Assembly: GCF_015905305.1 (NCBI RefSeq)
Contig: NZ_JADZLQ010000001.1
Span: 1,698,599 to 1,762,598, forward strand
DNA: 64,000 bases
Origin: Pinirhizobacter soli
GTDB lineage: Bacteria; Pseudomonadota; Gammaproteobacteria; Xanthomonadales; Rhodanobacteraceae
Reading direction: 5' to 3'
Below the pieces are notes generated by a model. It made no database searches. It saw nothing but the letters and a program-made list of their open reading frames with translations, and had not been told where the DNA came from. Of this stretch, positions 54,526-64,000 are shown one piece after another. Every line of letters starts with the position of its first letter. The stretch's first letter is position 1. Made by a program: the position numbers and the translations under genes.

Positions 54526-55204
54526 CGCCAGGGCGTCCGGAGAGGAAGCGCTTGGCGTCGATGGTGGCCAATTCACCGATGCCCTGAATAACGATATCCG
54601 GCGGGTTGGTGGCCAACAGCGATCCCGAATCGGCCGCGTAGTGGCCCTGGCGGACGAAGACGGTGGTCAGCCTGTCCTTGAGCTCCGCCTTCATGGCGAC
54701 CAGCAGGCGAAGCTTGTCATCGACCATCACGTAGTGGTCGGCGGGGTAGCGCGCCTGCATCTGGGAGAGCTGTGTTTCCTTGTGCACGTAGATCAACACG
54801 CGGCCCTCGAGCACGTCCCACAGGCGCGCGCGTTTGAGTTTGCGCGGCTGGAACACGGCATCGCCATCGGAAAGGACCACCGGCGTACCTAGGGATTTCA
54901 GGTAAGCCAGGGCCTTCAGGGTGTCGGGATAGACGCGCTCATTGAAGGGATATGACAGCAGCCAGTCGGACATCTCCAGGATCCGCGGATGGTTTTCCAG
55001 CCCCAGGCGGAAGCGCTGCAGGATGCCCAGGTAATCCGCGAAACCGTATTGGGCGCGAAGTCCCTTGTCGATGTCGGCCCAGCGCTGCTGCTCTTCGGCG
55101 CCAAACAGGTCGACGAGCGTTTGCGCCAGGTCAGCACTGAAGCGGTCGTTGTCGAGCAGGGTATCGTCGACATCAAGCAGGAAAACGATGGATGGGTCGG
55201 TCAT
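54518..55204 (-). CDS. HAD-superfamily hydrolase (phosphatase)
   Basis: A 228-residue HAD enzyme. Motif I is FLLDVDDTLLDNDRF (nucleophile Asp near residue 11), motif II VVLSDGD and motif III the Lys in VDDKLRLL-type region (VMVDDKLRLLVAMKAEL). The cap helices between motifs I and II are C1-type. It resembles phosphoglycolate-phosphatase/beta-phosphoglucomutase-like HADs, without a set substrate. It ends eight bases into the TetR gene. Confidence 0.85.
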   Translation of the reverse strand: MTDPSIVFLLDVDDTLLDNDRFSADLAQTLVDLFGAEEQQRWADIDKGLRAQYGFADYLGILQRFRLGLENHPRILEMSDWLLSYPFNERVYPDTLKALAYLKSLGTPVVLSDGDAVFQPRKLKRARLWDVLEGRVLIYVHKETQLSQMQARYPADHYVMVDDKLRLLVAMKAELKDRLTTVFVRQGHYAADSGSLLATNPPDIVIQGIGELATIDAKRFLSGRPGAT

Positions 55205-55213
55205 GGGACGAGC

Positions 55214-56389
55214 CTACTTGGTGGGCGTGGTTTCCGCGTCGACCCCGGCGGTGACGGCCGCCACGAAGGCGCGGCGCGCGGCGATCTCATCCGGGCCGAC
55301 GGCTGACGGCCAGGCCGCCAGCTGCACGATCACCAGGCCGCGCTTGGGGTCGATGTGCATCATCTGGCCAAAGATGCCGATGCCGGTGAAACGGCCATCG
55401 TCGTAGGTCCACCACTGGTAGCCATAGCCGATGCCCGGGGTATCGGTGGAGGCGTGCTTGCGTGTCGCGTCGGCCAGATAGCCGGGGGCAAGCACGCTTT
55501 TGCCATCGATTTTGCCGCCGTCGAGGATGAATTGGCCCATGCGCGCGTAGTCGCTCGCCGTGGCGGAAATGCAGCAGCCGCCGGTTTCGGTGCCGTCGGT
55601 TTCGTCCTTCAGCCACGCCGCATCGCTGGCCATGCCATAGGGACGCCAGATTTTTTCGCCGAGGTATTGGGCCAGCGTCTTGCCCGTAGCCTGGGTGACC
55701 AGGATGCCGATGAGATCGGTCTCGCCGGTCTTGTACACCCACTTGCTTCCCGGGGGAGCCTCACGGCCCAGGGTCTTCATGTAGGTCACCAGGGCCGGCT
55801 CACCGGGCACTCGCGGCGCGGAGTACATGCGCGCCACGTCGGACTTTGGATCGCTGTAGTCCTCGTTCCAGCGCACACCCGAGGTCATCGAGAGCAACTG
55901 GCGGATATTCACACCTTCGTAGGCACTCCCCTTCAGCGCGGGAATGTAACGAACCACGGGGTCATCGAGCGAATGAATCGAACCATCGGCCAGCGCCGCA
56001 CCCACCAGGGTCGAGGTGAATGACTTGGCCACGGAGAACGACGTCCAGCGACCGGTGGCATTGAACCGAAGGCCGTAGTGCTCGATACGCACGCGCCCAT
56101 GCTGCAGCACCATGACCGCAGCCACCTTGTGCGCGCTCATGTAGGCCTCGAGCGATTGACCATCAGGCCAGCGTGGTTGAAGTGGCCGGCCCTGAGGCAA
56201 CGCGTGCACATGGGTCCCATGCACCACCGTATTGCCGGCAAAGATCGCGGGCATATCGCGGAAATGGGCCTCGCGCTCAGCTTGCGACCAGAACAGCACG
56301 TCGGTACGACGCGCCTTGTCCTGTGCATACACACCGAAAGCGCCCGCAAGTACCAGCGCCGCGAACATGTAACGAATCGTTTTCTTCAC
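55214..56389 (-). CDS. Exported serine hydrolase (beta-lactamase/class C-like)
   Basis: A 391-residue periplasmic enzyme of the beta-lactamase/esterase (class C, EstB) fold. GTG start at 56389 begins VKKTIRYMFAALVLAGAFGVYAQ, a good signal peptide. The active-site SxxK is FSVAKSFTS (near residue 102). A Tyr equivalent may lie in ATASDYARMGQFI, and GYGYQWW occupies the KTG-like strand region. Members include esterases, transpeptidases and lactamases; the name should stay general. A longer start at 56443 would add 18 non-signal residues. Confidence 0.85.
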   Translation of the reverse strand: MKKTIRYMFAALVLAGAFGVYAQDKARRTDVLFWSQAEREAHFRDMPAIFAGNTVVHGTHVHALPQGRPLQPRWPDGQSLEAYMSAHKVAAVMVLQHGRVRIEHYGLRFNATGRWTSFSVAKSFTSTLVGAALADGSIHSLDDPVVRYIPALKGSAYEGVNIRQLLSMTSGVRWNEDYSDPKSDVARMYSAPRVPGEPALVTYMKTLGREAPPGSKWVYKTGETDLIGILVTQATGKTLAQYLGEKIWRPYGMASDAAWLKDETDGTETGGCCISATASDYARMGQFILDGGKIDGKSVLAPGYLADATRKHASTDTPGIGYGYQWWTYDDGRFTGIGIFGQMMHIDPKRGLVIVQLAAWPSAVGPDEIAARRAFVAAVTAGVDAETTPTK

Positions 56390-56473
56390 GTGCCTGCCGA
56401 CCCGGCCGAAAAGTCGCCATCTTAGAGGCAAGACACATCCCAAGGTGTTTCTGGCGATGCAACAGGACGACGG

Positions 56474-56614
56474 CTAGGGTCGCGTCACTGGCGGCGTGTC
56501 TGCACCAGGCGGGTGTGTTTCCTGATGGGTGAGGCTCTCATAAAGGCCGGCGCCAATGATCAATACCAGCGCCACGAGAAAAACAACGAACGCCGCCCGC
56601 CGATGAATCTTCAT
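56474..56614 (-). CDS. Small single-pass membrane protein
   Basis: A 46-residue protein beginning MKIHRRAAFVVFLVALVLIIGAG: a basic N-terminus and one strong membrane helix (about residues 8-24), then a short polar, Pro-rich tail ending in TPPVTRP and a TAG stop. The reading frame has the clean charged/hydrophobic/polar structure of a real small membrane protein. The ribosome binding site (GGATAG) is weak. No family was recognised. Confidence 0.55.
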   Translation of the reverse strand: MKIHRRAAFVVFLVALVLIIGAGLYESLTHQETHPPGADTPPVTRP

Positions 56615-56673
56615 TGGCCGACTATCCGCCCGGCCACGTCAGCACGCCATGAAACCCTAGAAGTTGAAGCCCT

Positions 56674-56712
56674 AGGGGTCAGAATCATTAGCCTTTAATG
56701 ACTCTGACCCCT
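56674..56712. repeat. REP-like palindrome (GGGGTCAGA type)
   Basis: AGGGGTCAGA and TCTGACCCCT form a ten-bp perfect outer stem; after one mismatch TCATTA pairs with TAATGA around a GCCTT loop. It lies at the 3' side of the minus-strand gene at 56722. The GGGGTCAGA...TCTGACCCC arms recall REP sequences mobilised by RAYT transposases in gammaproteobacteria; no such transposase is in the window. Confidence 0.55.
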
Positions 56713-56721
56713 TATGGCCTT

Positions 56722-56925
56722 TCAGCGAAGCCCCAGGATCATCCAGTGGGATGGGGCTGTAGACGGGCGCAGGCGCTGGATTCCAGCCACCTTTTCCCGC
56801 TTGGCCGGCCGGGCAGGCTTCGTGGGTTGCGCACCCTCCTCCTCCAGGCCCGCCAGCCGCCTGGCCAACGCCACGTCGGTGATATGCCCGTGCATGAAAG
56901 CAAGGTTGGTGAAGATCGATGCCAT
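56722..56925 (-). CDS. Small protein divergent to a LysR gene
   Basis: A 67-residue protein beginning MASIFTNLAFMHGHITDVALARRLAGLEEE, with a Pro/Lys-rich middle (PTKPARPAKREK) and a C-terminal WMILGLR. AAGGAGATTGGAC gives a strong ribosome binding site for the ATG at 56925. No family was recognised. It is divergent from the LysR gene across 103 bases, the usual arrangement of a LysR regulator and its target, so it may be LysR-controlled. Confidence 0.6.
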   Translation of the reverse strand: MASIFTNLAFMHGHITDVALARRLAGLEEEGAQPTKPARPAKREKVAGIQRLRPSTAPSHWMILGLR

Positions 56926-57028
56926 GTCCAATCTCCTTCAAGGGGTAAGTTCTTGGGATGCAAGATAGGCCTGACCTTGCAGCGCCGGAAGCGATATATT
57001 CGCCACACCGACTTGAGGGAAATTCAAG

Positions 57029-57919
57029 ATGTCGATCCCGCTGATGCAGCTGCACCGCTTCGTCACCGCGGCCCGGCTGGGCAATCTCACCCGGGCTGCC
57101 GAACAGTCGAACCTGACGGTAAGCGCCCTGAGCCATCAGATTCGCCAGCTCGAAGAACGGCTTGATCGCCCGCTGTTCTCCCGTGGACCGCGCGGGGTGG
57201 TCCTTACCGAGGAAGGCCGGGCGCTGCTCGAATCGGTGGGTGGGCACTTCGACGGCATCGAGCGTGCCATTGCTGGCTATCGCAAGCGGCGGGCGGAAGT
57301 GGTCACCATCTCCTCCGTACCGGGCGTAGTGACGGGTTGGCTGCTGCCCCGGTTGCCCGACCTCGTCGCCCGCCATCCGGAGCTCGAATTGAACCTGCAG
57401 TCGAGCAACGACCTGGTCGACTTCGAACGCGACGCCGTGGACGCGGGTATCCGTTACGGCATGGGCCAATGGCCCGGCGTCCACGTCGAGCGCCTATTCG
57501 GCGAGTGGATGGTTCCCGTGGCAACGCCGGCGCTGATTGACCGCTTCAGCGGCCTGGACGCCGACGACATGGCCGGCTGGCCCTTGCTTGGCGATCCCTC
57601 GGATCGCTGGACGCGCTGGTTCGCCACGCATGGCGGTTCGCCGCCGGTTCGCTACGTGGCCCGCTTCGACACCTCCGAAGCCCTGCAGCGCGCGGCAATG
57701 GAAGGCGTGGGCGTGGCCCTGGGGCGCATGGTGATGGCGCGTCCGTTGATTGCTTCCGGTGCGCTGAGGCAGATCGGCAGACGTCACCTGGTGAGCGCTG
57801 AATCGTATTACCTGGCGCGGTCCCCGCGAGCGGTCGATCACGCAGGTTTCACCACCTTCCGCGCGTGGCTGTTCGAGCAAGCGCAGGCCTATCGCTCCGA
57901 TGCGGAGCTGGCCCGGTAG
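57029..57919 (+). CDS. LysR-family transcription regulator
   Basis: A 296-residue regulator. The N-terminal HTH shows LHRFVTAARLGNLTRAAEQSNLTVSALSHQIRQLEERLDRPLF (about residues 8-52), and the C-terminal substrate domain contains VTISSVPGVVTGWLLPRLPDLVARHPELEL and a family-typical LLGDPSDRWTRWF region, close to the GcvA/AmpR group. It is divergent from the small gene at 56722. The inducer is unknown. Confidence 0.92.
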   Translation: MSIPLMQLHRFVTAARLGNLTRAAEQSNLTVSALSHQIRQLEERLDRPLFSRGPRGVVLTEEGRALLESVGGHFDGIERAIAGYRKRRAEVVTISSVPGVVTGWLLPRLPDLVARHPELELNLQSSNDLVDFERDAVDAGIRYGMGQWPGVHVERLFGEWMVPVATPALIDRFSGLDADDMAGWPLLGDPSDRWTRWFATHGGSPPVRYVARFDTSEALQRAAMEGVGVALGRMVMARPLIASGALRQIGRRHLVSAESYYLARSPRAVDHAGFTTFRAWLFEQAQAYRSDAELAR

Positions 57920-58008
57920 GTAAGCCGAATTCGACCGCAAGGCCCGGAGTGGCCTGAACGCCTTGCCCGGGGAAGATGACGCCATCATATTCATCCGATG
58001 AGGTCGCC

Positions 58009-59066
<1,058 letters not shown>

Positions 59067-59070
<4 letters not shown>

Positions 59071-59726
59071 CCTTGGATCTGTTCGCTGCCATGGAACGAC
59101 GGGACGAACCCCTGGCCGATGGTGCATGGGTGCTGCGCGGTTTCGCCCTGGATATCGGCCAGGCACTGGTTGAGGACATCCATGCCGTGGCCGAACAGGC
59201 GCCGTTCCGCCATCTGGTCACGCCCGGTGGTTTCACCATGTCGGTGGCGATGACCAACTGCGGACAGTTCGGCTGGTGCAGCGATCGCCGCGGTTACCGC
59301 TACGACCAGATCGATCCCATCACCGGCAAGCCATGGCCAGCCATGCCCCCGCGCTTCGCCCGCCTCGCCGCCGAGGCCGCGGCGCATGCCGGTTATGCCG
59401 GCTTCGACCCCGATGCCTGCCTGGTCAATCGCTACATACCCGGTAGCCGCCTGACCTTGCACCAGGACCGTGACGAGCGCGACGGCACCCAGCCCATCGT
59501 GTCGGTTTCCCTGGGTGTGCCGGCCACGTTCCAGTTCGGGGGCAATGAACGAGCGGGACCCAAGCAACGGGTGCCGCTGGTACACGGTGACGTGGTGGTC
59601 TGGGGCGGTCCGTCGCGCCTGGCGTACCACGGCGTCCTGCCTTTGAAGGAAGCATCGCATCCCCTTACCGGGGAATATCGCTTCAACATCACCTTCCGTG
59701 CGGCACGCTGGAAGGCTGAAGGCTGA
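59067..59726 (+). CDS. alkB: Alpha-ketoglutarate-dependent DNA dealkylase AlkB
   Basis: A 219-residue Fe(II)/2-oxoglutarate dioxygenase that repairs N1-methyladenine and N3-methylcytosine. It shows NRYIPGSRLTLHQDRDE (His-x-Asp of the iron site), VSLGVPATFQFGG, VVWGGPSRLAYHGV (third ligand His) and a C-terminal RFNITFR arginine that binds 2-oxoglutarate. The GTG at 59067 overlaps the ada TGA (GTGA), giving translational coupling with ada as in other gammaproteobacteria. Confidence 0.96.
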
Positions 59727-59824
59727 CCAAACGCCGGCCGCGTCGCGATAACCTGAGCAAGCGTGCAGTCACTTTCCTGCCATCAAGCTTGGGCACACAT
59801 ACAACCAGGGCGGGAGTGACTTCG

Positions 59825-61624
59825 ATGGGCAAGGCAAGTCGGGTGGGTTTCCTTCGCTGGACCGCGCTCTACGCGGCCATCGCCGCGGTTTCCGCATGTC
59901 ATTCCGATGGCGATACCGCCATGGCCGCCACCGACGCCCAGGCGAGCCCCGTGGCATCGACACCCGCCGTGCAGCCGCCGCCAGCCCAGGATGGTGCCGC
60001 GCAAGATCAGGGCGCACAGGACCAGGGCGGTCAACCCACCGCCGAGCAGCTCTATCAGCTCGTCTCCCCCATTGCCTTGTTCCCCGACAAGCTCGTGGCG
60101 CAGACGCTGGCCGCATCCACCTACCCCGACCAGGTGAGTTCGGCCAATTCCTGGATGGCCGAACACAACGGCGAGAAGCCCGATGCCCTGCAGGATGAAG
60201 CGAGCCAGCAACCGTGGGACCCGAGCGTCAAGGCACTGACCGCCTTTCCCGCCGTGCTAGACCAGTTGGCCCGCAACATCGACTGGACCACATCGCTCGG
60301 CCAGGCCTATGCGAACGATCCGAACGATGTGCTCAACGCCATCCAGGTGATGCGCCAGCGCGCGCAGTCGAAAGGTAATTTGAAGACCACGCCGCAGCAG
60401 AAGGTGGAAGTGGTCGACAGCGCCAGCTACCAGCCGCCGGAATACGCTGACGACGGTACGGTGTATGAAGAAAGCAGCACCACCATTGTCGAAGCGCCGC
60501 CGCGGACCATCGTGATCGAACCGGCGGAAGAGGACGTGGTGTACGTGCCCAGCTACGACCCCGCCCTGGTGTATGGCGAAACCGACTACGTTTACCCGGG
60601 CTATGCCTGGCGTCCGGCGCCGCGCTTCACCACCGGCGAGATCATCGCAACCGGTGCCATCGCCTTCACCGCCGGCGTGCTGATCGCCAGCGCCTTCGAC
60701 CATCACCATGACCGCCGCGACTACGGCTGGCACGCCTGGAACGTGAACTGGGGCGGCCGCCATGGCGGCCCTGGTCCAGGCGGCGGTTATCGTGGCCCGC
60801 GTCCGGCCGTGGTCTACAACAACCACACCTATGTCACGCGCCGCACGGTGGTCAACAACAACGTCACCATCAACCGCAACAGCAACAACACGATCGACAA
60901 CCGCGGCCGCCAGGATCACAACGGCCAGGCCAACCGCTTTGCACCGCAGGCAGGTTCGCGGCCTGGCTTGCCCAACCCCAACCCTGGCACGGACCATCGC
61001 CCAGGCGCCCCCGGGCCGGCCAACCGTCCCGGCGGCACGCCGAATGGCCGTCCCGACTTCGCCCATATGCAGCGTCCGAACTTCACTCCGCAGATGGTGC
61101 AGCAACATGCCCAACCGGCGGATCGTGGACGGCCGGGTATGCCGCCCGCCGCGAGCCGTCCAGGCCAGCCGAACGTCGCCCAGGGACACACGCCACCACA
61201 GACGGGTGCCGCCAATCCCATTCGCAACACGATGCAGGACTCGCACCGCGACCGCAGCTTCGGGCAACCGGCCAATGTAGCGGGTCAACAATCGCACGCG
61301 CCCGGCAATGGCATCGCACCGACGCCCCATGCCTCGCCGCAGCAGCGCTTCAGCGACCGACCGCAGCCCCAGACGCCTCATGCGCAGCCCAGTACCCAGG
61401 GCTTCCAGCCCCGGCCGGAGCAGGCGATGCATCACGCCGCACGGCCTGAGGTGGCCGCCCCGTCACGGCAGAACTTTGAGCAACACCAGGCGCCCCGACC
61501 CAACGTCCAGCAGCCGCACATGGAACAACACGCCGCGCCGCGACCGGAACAACATCACGAAGCCCCGCGCGGCGGCGGCGGTCATCCGCCGCCACATGAC
61601 GACAAGAAAAAGGACAATCACTGA
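59825..61624 (+). CDS. DUF3300 lipoprotein with long low-complexity tail
   Basis: A 599-residue lipoprotein. Signal with lipobox AVSAC (Cys near 23), then the DUF3300 domain (about 75-240): SPIALFPDKLVAQTLAASTYPDQV, DWTTSLGQAYANDPNDVLNAIQVMR, and EEDVVYVPSYDPALVYGE. A membrane-like segment TGEIIATGAIAFTAGVLIASAF follows, then a 300-residue region rich in Asn, Gln, Pro, His and Arg that must be disordered. DUF3300 proteins are exported and of unknown function. A good terminator follows. Confidence 0.85.
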   Translation: MGKASRVGFLRWTALYAAIAAVSACHSDGDTAMAATDAQASPVASTPAVQPPPAQDGAAQDQGAQDQGGQPTAEQLYQLVSPIALFPDKLVAQTLAASTYPDQVSSANSWMAEHNGEKPDALQDEASQQPWDPSVKALTAFPAVLDQLARNIDWTTSLGQAYANDPNDVLNAIQVMRQRAQSKGNLKTTPQQKVEVVDSASYQPPEYADDGTVYEESSTTIVEAPPRTIVIEPAEEDVVYVPSYDPALVYGETDYVYPGYAWRPAPRFTTGEIIATGAIAFTAGVLIASAFDHHHDRRDYGWHAWNVNWGGRHGGPGPGGGYRGPRPAVVYNNHTYVTRRTVVNNNVTINRNSNNTIDNRGRQDHNGQANRFAPQAGSRPGLPNPNPGTDHRPGAPGPANRPGGTPNGRPDFAHMQRPNFTPQMVQQHAQPADRGRPGMPPAASRPGQPNVAQGHTPPQTGAANPIRNTMQDSHRDRSFGQPANVAGQQSHAPGNGIAPTPHASPQQRFSDRPQPQTPHAQPSTQGFQPRPEQAMHHAARPEVAAPSRQNFEQHQAPRPNVQQPHMEQHAAPRPEQHHEAPRGGGGHPPPHDDKKKDNH

Positions 61625-61633
61625 CGCAAAAAG

Positions 61634-61663
61634 AAACCCGCCTCAAGGCGGGTTTCTTCTTTT
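61634..61663. terminator. Bidirectional rho-independent terminator between DUF3300 gene and gltA
   Basis: AAACCCGCC-TCAA-GGCGGGTTT is a nine-bp stem with a T-rich CTTCTTTT on the + side and the complementary AAAAAG run on the other, so it can end both convergent transcripts. Confidence 0.85.
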
Positions 61664-61681
61664 ACCTTGTGGCGGTGACGC

Positions 61682-62974
61682 TTACCGCTTGCCCGACGGG
61701 TAATCGCGGGTGTCGGCGCCGATGTAGATCTGGCGCGGACGGCCGATGCGCGAACCCGGGGTTTCGTGCTGCTCGATCCAGTGGGCGATCCAGCCGGACG
61801 TGCGCGCGATGGCGAACATCACGGTGAACATCTCGGTGGGAATGCCCAGCGCCTTGTAGATCAGGCCGGAGTAGAAATCGACGTTCGGGTACAGCTTGCG
61901 CTCGACGAAGTAGTCGTCCTTGAGCGCCGCTTCCTCCAGCTTCAAAGCGACATCGAGCAGCGGATCGTTGACACCGAGCTCGTTGAGCACCTTGTGGCAC
62001 ATCTCGCGGATGATCTTGGCGCGCGGGTCGAAATTCTTGTACACGCGGTGGCCGAAGCCCATCAGGCGGAAGCTGTCGTTCTTGTCCTTGGCGCGCTTGA
62101 CGGCCGTCTCGACGTTATCGGGCGAGCCGATCTCGTTGAGCTGCTTGAGCACCGCCTCGTTGGCACCGCCGTGGGCCGGGCCCCACAACGCGGTGATGCC
62201 GGCGGCGATCGATGCGTAGGGATTGGCACCGGTGGAACCCACCAGGCGAACCGTGGAGGTGGAGGCGTTCTGCTCGTGGTCGGCGTGCAGGATGAAGAGC
62301 AGGTCCAGCGCCTTGGCGGCCACCGGATTCAACTCCAGCGGCTCGCTGGGGACTTCGAACATCATGTGCAGGAAGCGCTCGACGTACTCGAGGTTGTTGC
62401 GCGGATAGCGCAGCGGCCAACCCACCGAATAGCGGAAACACGCCGCGGCGATGGTCGGCATCTTCGCGATCAGGCGCACGGCGGCAAGCTTGCGATCGGC
62501 CGGATCGTCGACGTTGAGGTCGTCGTGGTAGAAGGCCGACAGCGAGGCGACGGACGCGGCCAGGATGGCCATCGGGTGCGCGTCGTGGTGGAAGCCCTTG
62601 AAGAAGTCCTTCAGGGACTCGTGCATCATCGTGTGATGCGTGATGTCGTGCTCGAAGCTGGAGAATTGCTGTTTGTTCGGCAATTCGCCGTTGAGCAGCA
62701 GGTAAGACGTTTCCAGGAAGTTGGACTTCTCGGCCAGCTGCTCGATCGGGTAACCGCGGTAGAGCAGGATGCCGGCGTCGCCATCGATGTAGGTGATGGC
62801 GCTCTTGGTGCTGGCGGTGCTGCCGTAACCCGGGTCGTAGGTGAAGTGGCCGGTGTCCTTGTACAGCGTGGCGATGTCGATGCAGTCAGGCCCAAGCGTG
62901 CCGCTCACCAGGGGCAGCTGGCTTGAGCGCTTGTTGGACTCATCGACGAGGTTGACGATCTTGGCGTCGGACAC
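61682..62974 (-). CDS. gltA: Citrate synthase (type II)
   Basis: A 430-residue enzyme of the citric acid cycle that condenses acetyl-CoA and oxaloacetate. It carries [18 protein letters not shown], the catalytic His in [15 protein letters not shown] and in [13 protein letters not shown], and the C-terminal Asp/Arg region [19 protein letters not shown], followed by [12 protein letters not shown]. Length equals the hexameric type II form (about 430). The GTG at 62974 was chosen for AAGGAGCACGCC upstream and for matching the usual N-terminus VSDAKIVNL. Confidence 0.97.
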   Translation of the reverse strand: MSDAKIVNLVDESNKRSSQLPLVSGTLGPDCIDIATLYKDTGHFTYDPGYGSTASTKSAITYIDGDAGILLYRGYPIEQLAEKSNFLETSYLLLNGELPNKQQFSSFEHDITHHTMMHESLKDFFKGFHHDAHPMAILAASVASLSAFYHDDLNVDDPADRKLAAVRLIAKMPTIAAACFRYSVGWPLRYPRNNLEYVERFLHMMFEVPSEPLELNPVAAKALDLLFILHADHEQNASTSTVRLVGSTGANPYASIAAGITALWGPAHGGANEAVLKQLNEIGSPDNVETAVKRAKDKNDSFRLMGFGHRVYKNFDPRAKIIREMCHKVLNELGVNDPLLDVALKLEEAALKDDYFVERKLYPNVDFYSGLIYKALGIPTEMFTVMFAIARTSGWIAHWIEQHETPGSRIGRPRQIYIGADTRDYPSGKR

Positions 62975-63088
62975 GGCGTGCTCCTTGGTTCGCCGGGAAC
63001 GAAGCCAAGGCCCCGCTACCGGTATTGGTATGTGGGAAGCCGCCTGGGGAGGGACGGCCACGCATGCCCGGGGGCAATGCATCGGGGC

Positions 63089-63097
63089 ATTATCGCA
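63089..63097 (-). promoter_or_regulatory. Candidate extended -10 promoter element of gltA
   Basis: TGCGATAAT on the minus strand, about 115 bases before the gltA start, has the TGn extension and a good -10 hexamer; no clear -35 is seen. Confidence 0.3.
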
Positions 63098-63142
63098 TAT
63101 CGATCCAGCGAGCATGCGTTGGCGCATGGTAGGGATAGCCGC

Positions 63143-63181
63143 AAAAAAAACACGGGGCGGACCCTTGGGCCCGCCCCGTGT
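63143..63181 (-). terminator. Rho-independent terminator of rpmE2
   Basis: On the minus strand ACACGGGGCGG pairs with CCGCCCCGTGT, with inner GGG/CCC pairs, and is followed by eight T residues. It lies 43 bases after the rpmE2 stop and is the strongest terminator in the window. Confidence 0.9.
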
Positions 63182-63223
63182 CGGCACACCATGTCCGCCG
63201 CCCCGCAGGCGGCGCGTGGTGTC

Positions 63224-63481
63224 TTAGCTCTTCTTGCCGGCCGCGGCCAGGCGCTGGCGGAACTTGTCCACACGGCCGCCGACGTCGAGCGTCTTCTGCT
63301 TACCCGTGTAGAACGGGTGCGAATGGCTGGAAATATCGACCTTGATCAGCGGGTATTCGTTGCCGTCTTCCCATTTCACGGTTTCCTTGGCGGACATCGT
63401 GGAGCGGGTAAGAAACGAGAAATCCGAGGACAGGTCCTGGAAAACGACCGCGTGGTACTTGGGATGGGCGTCTTGCTTCAT
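63224..63481 (-). CDS. rpmE2: Ribosomal protein L31 type B
   Basis: An 85-residue ribosomal protein of the zinc-free type B L31. It begins [21 protein letters not shown] and contains [25 protein letters not shown] and [12 protein letters not shown], with no CxxC zinc motifs, unlike type A L31. In many bacteria this form replaces the zinc form when zinc is scarce under Zur control, though xanthomonads often carry it as the main copy; no Zur box was recognised here. A near-consensus promoter and strong terminator make it a single-gene unit. Confidence 0.95.
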   Translation of the reverse strand: MKQDAHPKYHAVVFQDLSSDFSFLTRSTMSAKETVKWEDGNEYPLIKVDISSHSHPFYTGKQKTLDVGGRVDKFRQRLAAAGKKS

Positions 63482-63515
63482 GATATTGACTCGAATGCGG
63501 GGCGAAAAGACGGGT

Positions 63516-63544
63516 ATTGTACCGGCCTGCCCTTGCTGCCGCAA
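63516..63544 (-). promoter_or_regulatory. Sigma-70 promoter of rpmE2
   Basis: Minus strand TTGCGG (63539-63544) and TACAAT (63516-63521) are 17 bases apart, placing the transcript start roughly 28 bases before the rpmE2 ATG. It lies directly after the stop of the nucleoside hydrolase. Confidence 0.6.
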
Positions 63545-63546
63545 CT

Positions 63547-64000
63547 TCAGGCACCCAGTGCCCGGGCGATCATGGCCCCGAAGCGCCCGGAGTCCACGTC
63601 CAGCACGATCCGGGCGTTCGGGGCATGGCCGAGCCGGCGCTGCCAGTCGACCACGGTCGCCCCCCGGGTCAGGCGCCCGTCCAGTTCGATGGCCACATGG
63701 CGGGTTTGCGCCCGGGTAATCATGGCCGGATCCAGCGCCACGGCCATGGCCAGGGCGTCGGCGGCAATGAAGCCCCGGCGCTCGTGGCGGGCGTTGAAGG
63801 CCCGGGCCACCTGGAAGATCTTGCCGAAGAGCTCCGCCCGGGCATCGCCTGCGGCAAGCCAGGCGTCGAGCAGAGAGTCATCGAAGGCGTGCCGCACGGT
63901 GGCTTCCCAATCGACCAGGTCGAACATCGGGAAAGCTTCGAACACCACCTGGGCGGCCTCCGGGTCGAAGCCGATATTGAATTCCGCCGGCACCCTGCCG
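63547..64000 (-). CDS. Inosine/uridine-preferring nucleoside hydrolase, C-terminal part
   Basis: The C-terminal 151 or so residues of a ribonucleoside hydrolase; the N-terminus with the DTDxxxDD metal motif lies beyond the window. Visible are [21 protein letters not shown] (including the family's AEFN block), a region of helices around [11 protein letters not shown] and a late metal-ligand Asp in [18 protein letters not shown]. Such enzymes hydrolyse nucleosides to base and ribose in salvage. The apparent start at 63993 is internal. Confidence 0.85.
   Translation of the reverse strand, partial: GRVPAEFNIGFDPEAAQVVFEAFPMFDLVDWEATVRHAFDDSLLDAWLAAGDARAELFGKIFQVARAFNARHERRGFIAADALAMAVALDPAMITRAQTRHVAIELDGRLTRGATVVDWQRRLGHAPNARIVLDVDSGRFGAMIARALGA

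Overview
The window is 64 kb of high-GC, densely coded bacterial chromosome. The gene content points to the Xanthomonadales (Gammaproteobacteria), most likely a Rhodanobacteraceae member close to Luteibacter or Dyella. This is inferred from protein flavour and gene order, not from a marker gene; no rRNA or tRNA gene is visible. Most genes are core metabolism, envelope or DNA repair, packed in short operons with many ATGA/GTGA start-stop overlaps.

Layout. 1-213: end of a secreted metalloprotease and its terminator. 371-6112: methionine and branched-chain amino acid genes (metF, ilvE), then phosphoketolase and acetate kinase (xfp-ackA), which turn sugar phosphates into acetyl-phosphate, acetate and ATP. 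6180-9614: a large BvgS-like hybrid kinase with two periplasmic binding domains. 9729-24681: ferredoxin-NADP reductase, a small RIO-like kinase, lipoprotein and membrane genes, a universal stress protein, a TonB protein, a cysteine dioxygenase-FAD protein-cardiolipin synthase-esterase cluster, a diguanylate cyclase, an orphan PIN protein and a Tat-exported MsrB. 24682-25254: a gene-free stretch built of nested inverted repeats. 25255-38992 (minus strand): the elongation and wall cluster mreB-mreC-mreD-mrdA-rodA-mltB-rlpA-dacA-ybeD-lipB-lipA-prc, which combines rod-shape peptidoglycan synthesis, wall trimming, lipoate synthesis and a periplasmic protease.

39241-47925 is the most accessory-looking part. 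After a PfkB-family kinase comes a secreted phospholipase of the Vibrio thermolabile hemolysin type. There follow an unknown gene, a PA2169-family protein, an SDR, and a compact operon resembling type III secretion sctJ-sctK-sctL with a small trailing gene. A LuxR-type response regulator is divergent to that operon, followed by a YdcF-like gene and another unknown gene. No ATPase, export-gate, needle or secretin gene is present, and the SctJ-like protein lacks its N-terminal lipoprotein domain, so this is a fragment or relic of a secretion system, or part of a split one.

47934-64000: a small secreted protein, a cytochrome b/molybdopterin oxidoreductase pair, a GIY-YIG protein, a membrane-anchored PQQ dehydrogenase, LytTR and TetR regulators, a HAD phosphatase, a serine hydrolase, a 46-residue membrane protein, a REP-like palindrome, a LysR gene with a divergent small gene, the alkylation-repair pair ada-alkB, a DUF3300 lipoprotein, citrate synthase, ribosomal protein L31 type B, and a nucleoside hydrolase cut by the window end. 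No transposase, integrase, CRISPR array or prophage was seen.
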